A DNA stretch of 64,000 nt from Bullifex porci (GTDB lineage: Bacteria; Spirochaetota; Spirochaetia; Sphaerochaetales; Sphaerochaetaceae). Both the position numbers and the translations under genes were made by a program. Below the pieces are notes generated by a model, which was not told where the DNA came from, made no database searches, and saw only the letters and a program-made list of their open reading frames with translations. Of the stretch, positions 63,556 to 64,000 are shown piece by piece; positions within the stretch are counted from its first letter, which is position 1, and the number at the start of each line of letters is the position of its first letter. Location: positions 1 to 64,000 of the forward strand of contig NZ_VUNN01000008.1 in NCBI RefSeq assembly GCF_009695635.1, read 5' to 3'.

Positions 63556-64000
63556 ATGGAATCTTTAAGAGAATTATTTAGGATTGGATATGGTCCATCC
63601 TCATCTCATACAATGGGCCCTAGGGCTGCTACAGAAAAGTTTCTTTCAATATGCCCTAATTGTGACTCATATCAAGCAGAGCTTTATGGCTCTCTCGCTG
63701 CTACTGGTAAAGGACACTTAACAGATAAAGCTATTAGACAGGTCTTTGAAAAGCATTCAAAGAGTGTAAATATATTGTGGTTTCCTGATATCTTTAAGCC
63801 TTTTCACCCAAATGCTTTAACCTTAAAGGGGTTTAATGAGAATAAGGAAATAGTGTTAGAAAAAACCTATTACTCTGTCGGTGGTGGCAAAATCGTTGAG
63901 GAGGGAGCTATAGAAGAGGGTCCTACTGATATTTATCCAAAGGAAAAGTGTGGCTCTATGGCCAACCTATTGAAGTACTGTAGTGATGAAGGCATGCAAA
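63556..64000 (+). CDS. L-serine dehydratase, iron-sulfur type (5' part, runs off the window)
   Basis: First 148 residues visible, beginning MESLRELFRIGYGPSSSHTMGPRAA. The GPSSSHTMGP motif is the hallmark of the beta domain of iron-sulfur L-serine dehydratases; GSLAATGKGHLTDKAI and HPNAL also fit. The enzyme deaminates L-serine to pyruvate with an oxygen-labile 4Fe-4S cluster, suited to an anaerobe fermenting amino acids. Whether it is the single-chain or two-subunit form cannot be seen. An out-of-frame ATG at 63549 is not used for this frame. No Shine-Dalgarno. Confidence 0.92.
   Translation, partial: MESLRELFRIGYGPSSSHTMGPRAATEKFLSICPNCDSYQAELYGSLAATGKGHLTDKAIRQVFEKHSKSVNILWFPDIFKPFHPNALTLKGFNENKEIVLEKTYYSVGGGKIVEEGAIEEGPTDIYPKEKCGSMANLLKYCSDEGMQ

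Noticed and set aside
1-64000. CRISPR arrays, tRNA or rRNA genes
   Set aside because: No regularly spaced repeats, no tRNA T-loop-type sequences and no rRNA segments were noticed; a covariance-model scan was not possible here.

Overview
This 64 kb, AT-rich, gene-dense window reads as the replication-origin neighbourhood of a bacterial chromosome. The most likely source is a low-GC, host-associated anaerobic spirochaete (Treponema / Sphaerochaetaceae-like). The support is indirect: a two-membrane cell plan (lipoproteins, putative beta-barrel proteins, Lgt, MurA), an anaerobe's oxygen defence (flavodiiron protein, PerR-type regulator with rubrerythrin), a cyclophilin-FKBP fusion and a MurA with Asp in place of the fosfomycin-target Cys. 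No rRNA, tRNA or CRISPR array was seen.

Layout. 1-120: the 5' part of a group IIC intron sitting directly behind the terminator of a sugar dehydrogenase gene. 172-3624: sugar dehydrogenase, a GH37/63-like glycosidase and a diacylglycerol-kinase-like enzyme, all on the minus strand. 3710-10048: MATE transporter, then an overlapping plus-strand run nagA-pepD-class I glutamine amidotransferase-like hydrolase-two exported proteins. 10075-12983: flavodiiron protein, an unknown gene and a TraB/PrgY protein. 13011-17752: a TetR-controlled MFS + ABC exporter operon with two matching operators. 17758-21766: parA-parB-cyclophilin/FKBP-radA. 21879-24169: nfuA, then about 2 kb of non-coding AT-rich DNA with three perfect parS sites. 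24190-28769: gyrA and gyrB (minus). 29011-36396: dnaA, DnaA-box array, dnaN, recF, a DUF721 gene, rpmH, rnpA, yidC, jag (plus). The strand switch between gyrB and dnaA marks the probable origin. 36436-40165: PerR-rubrerythrin, small membrane protein, adenosine-kinase-like kinase, murA. 40280-40581: a second DnaA-box-like cluster about 10 kb from the first. 40667-49132: AAA+ sigma54-activator-like protein, rsmE, S41 protease, lgt, pepP, gpmI, ybaK. 49156-57865: membrane protein, DAACS-type symporter, giant GH13 protein, pth, small genes, nth, HNH protein. 57874-64000: a DAHP synthase-prephenate dehydratase fusion, a lipoprotein, two tandem paralogous exported proteins (one interrupted by an in-frame stop) and the start of an iron-sulfur L-serine dehydratase.

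The most unusual signal is genome-wide in character. At about fourteen operon heads a good -35/-10 pair ends only 6-9 bases before the start codon and no Shine-Dalgarno sequence is present (dgk, MATE, nagA, fprA, the 11342 gene, traB, parA, adenosine-kinase-like, S41, lgt, aroF-pheA, both tandem paralogs, serine dehydratase). These genes look leaderless, while internal operon genes and many housekeeping genes keep clear Shine-Dalgarno sites. Several gene starts were chosen with this in mind. All functional assignments come from reading the sequence; no database search was run.
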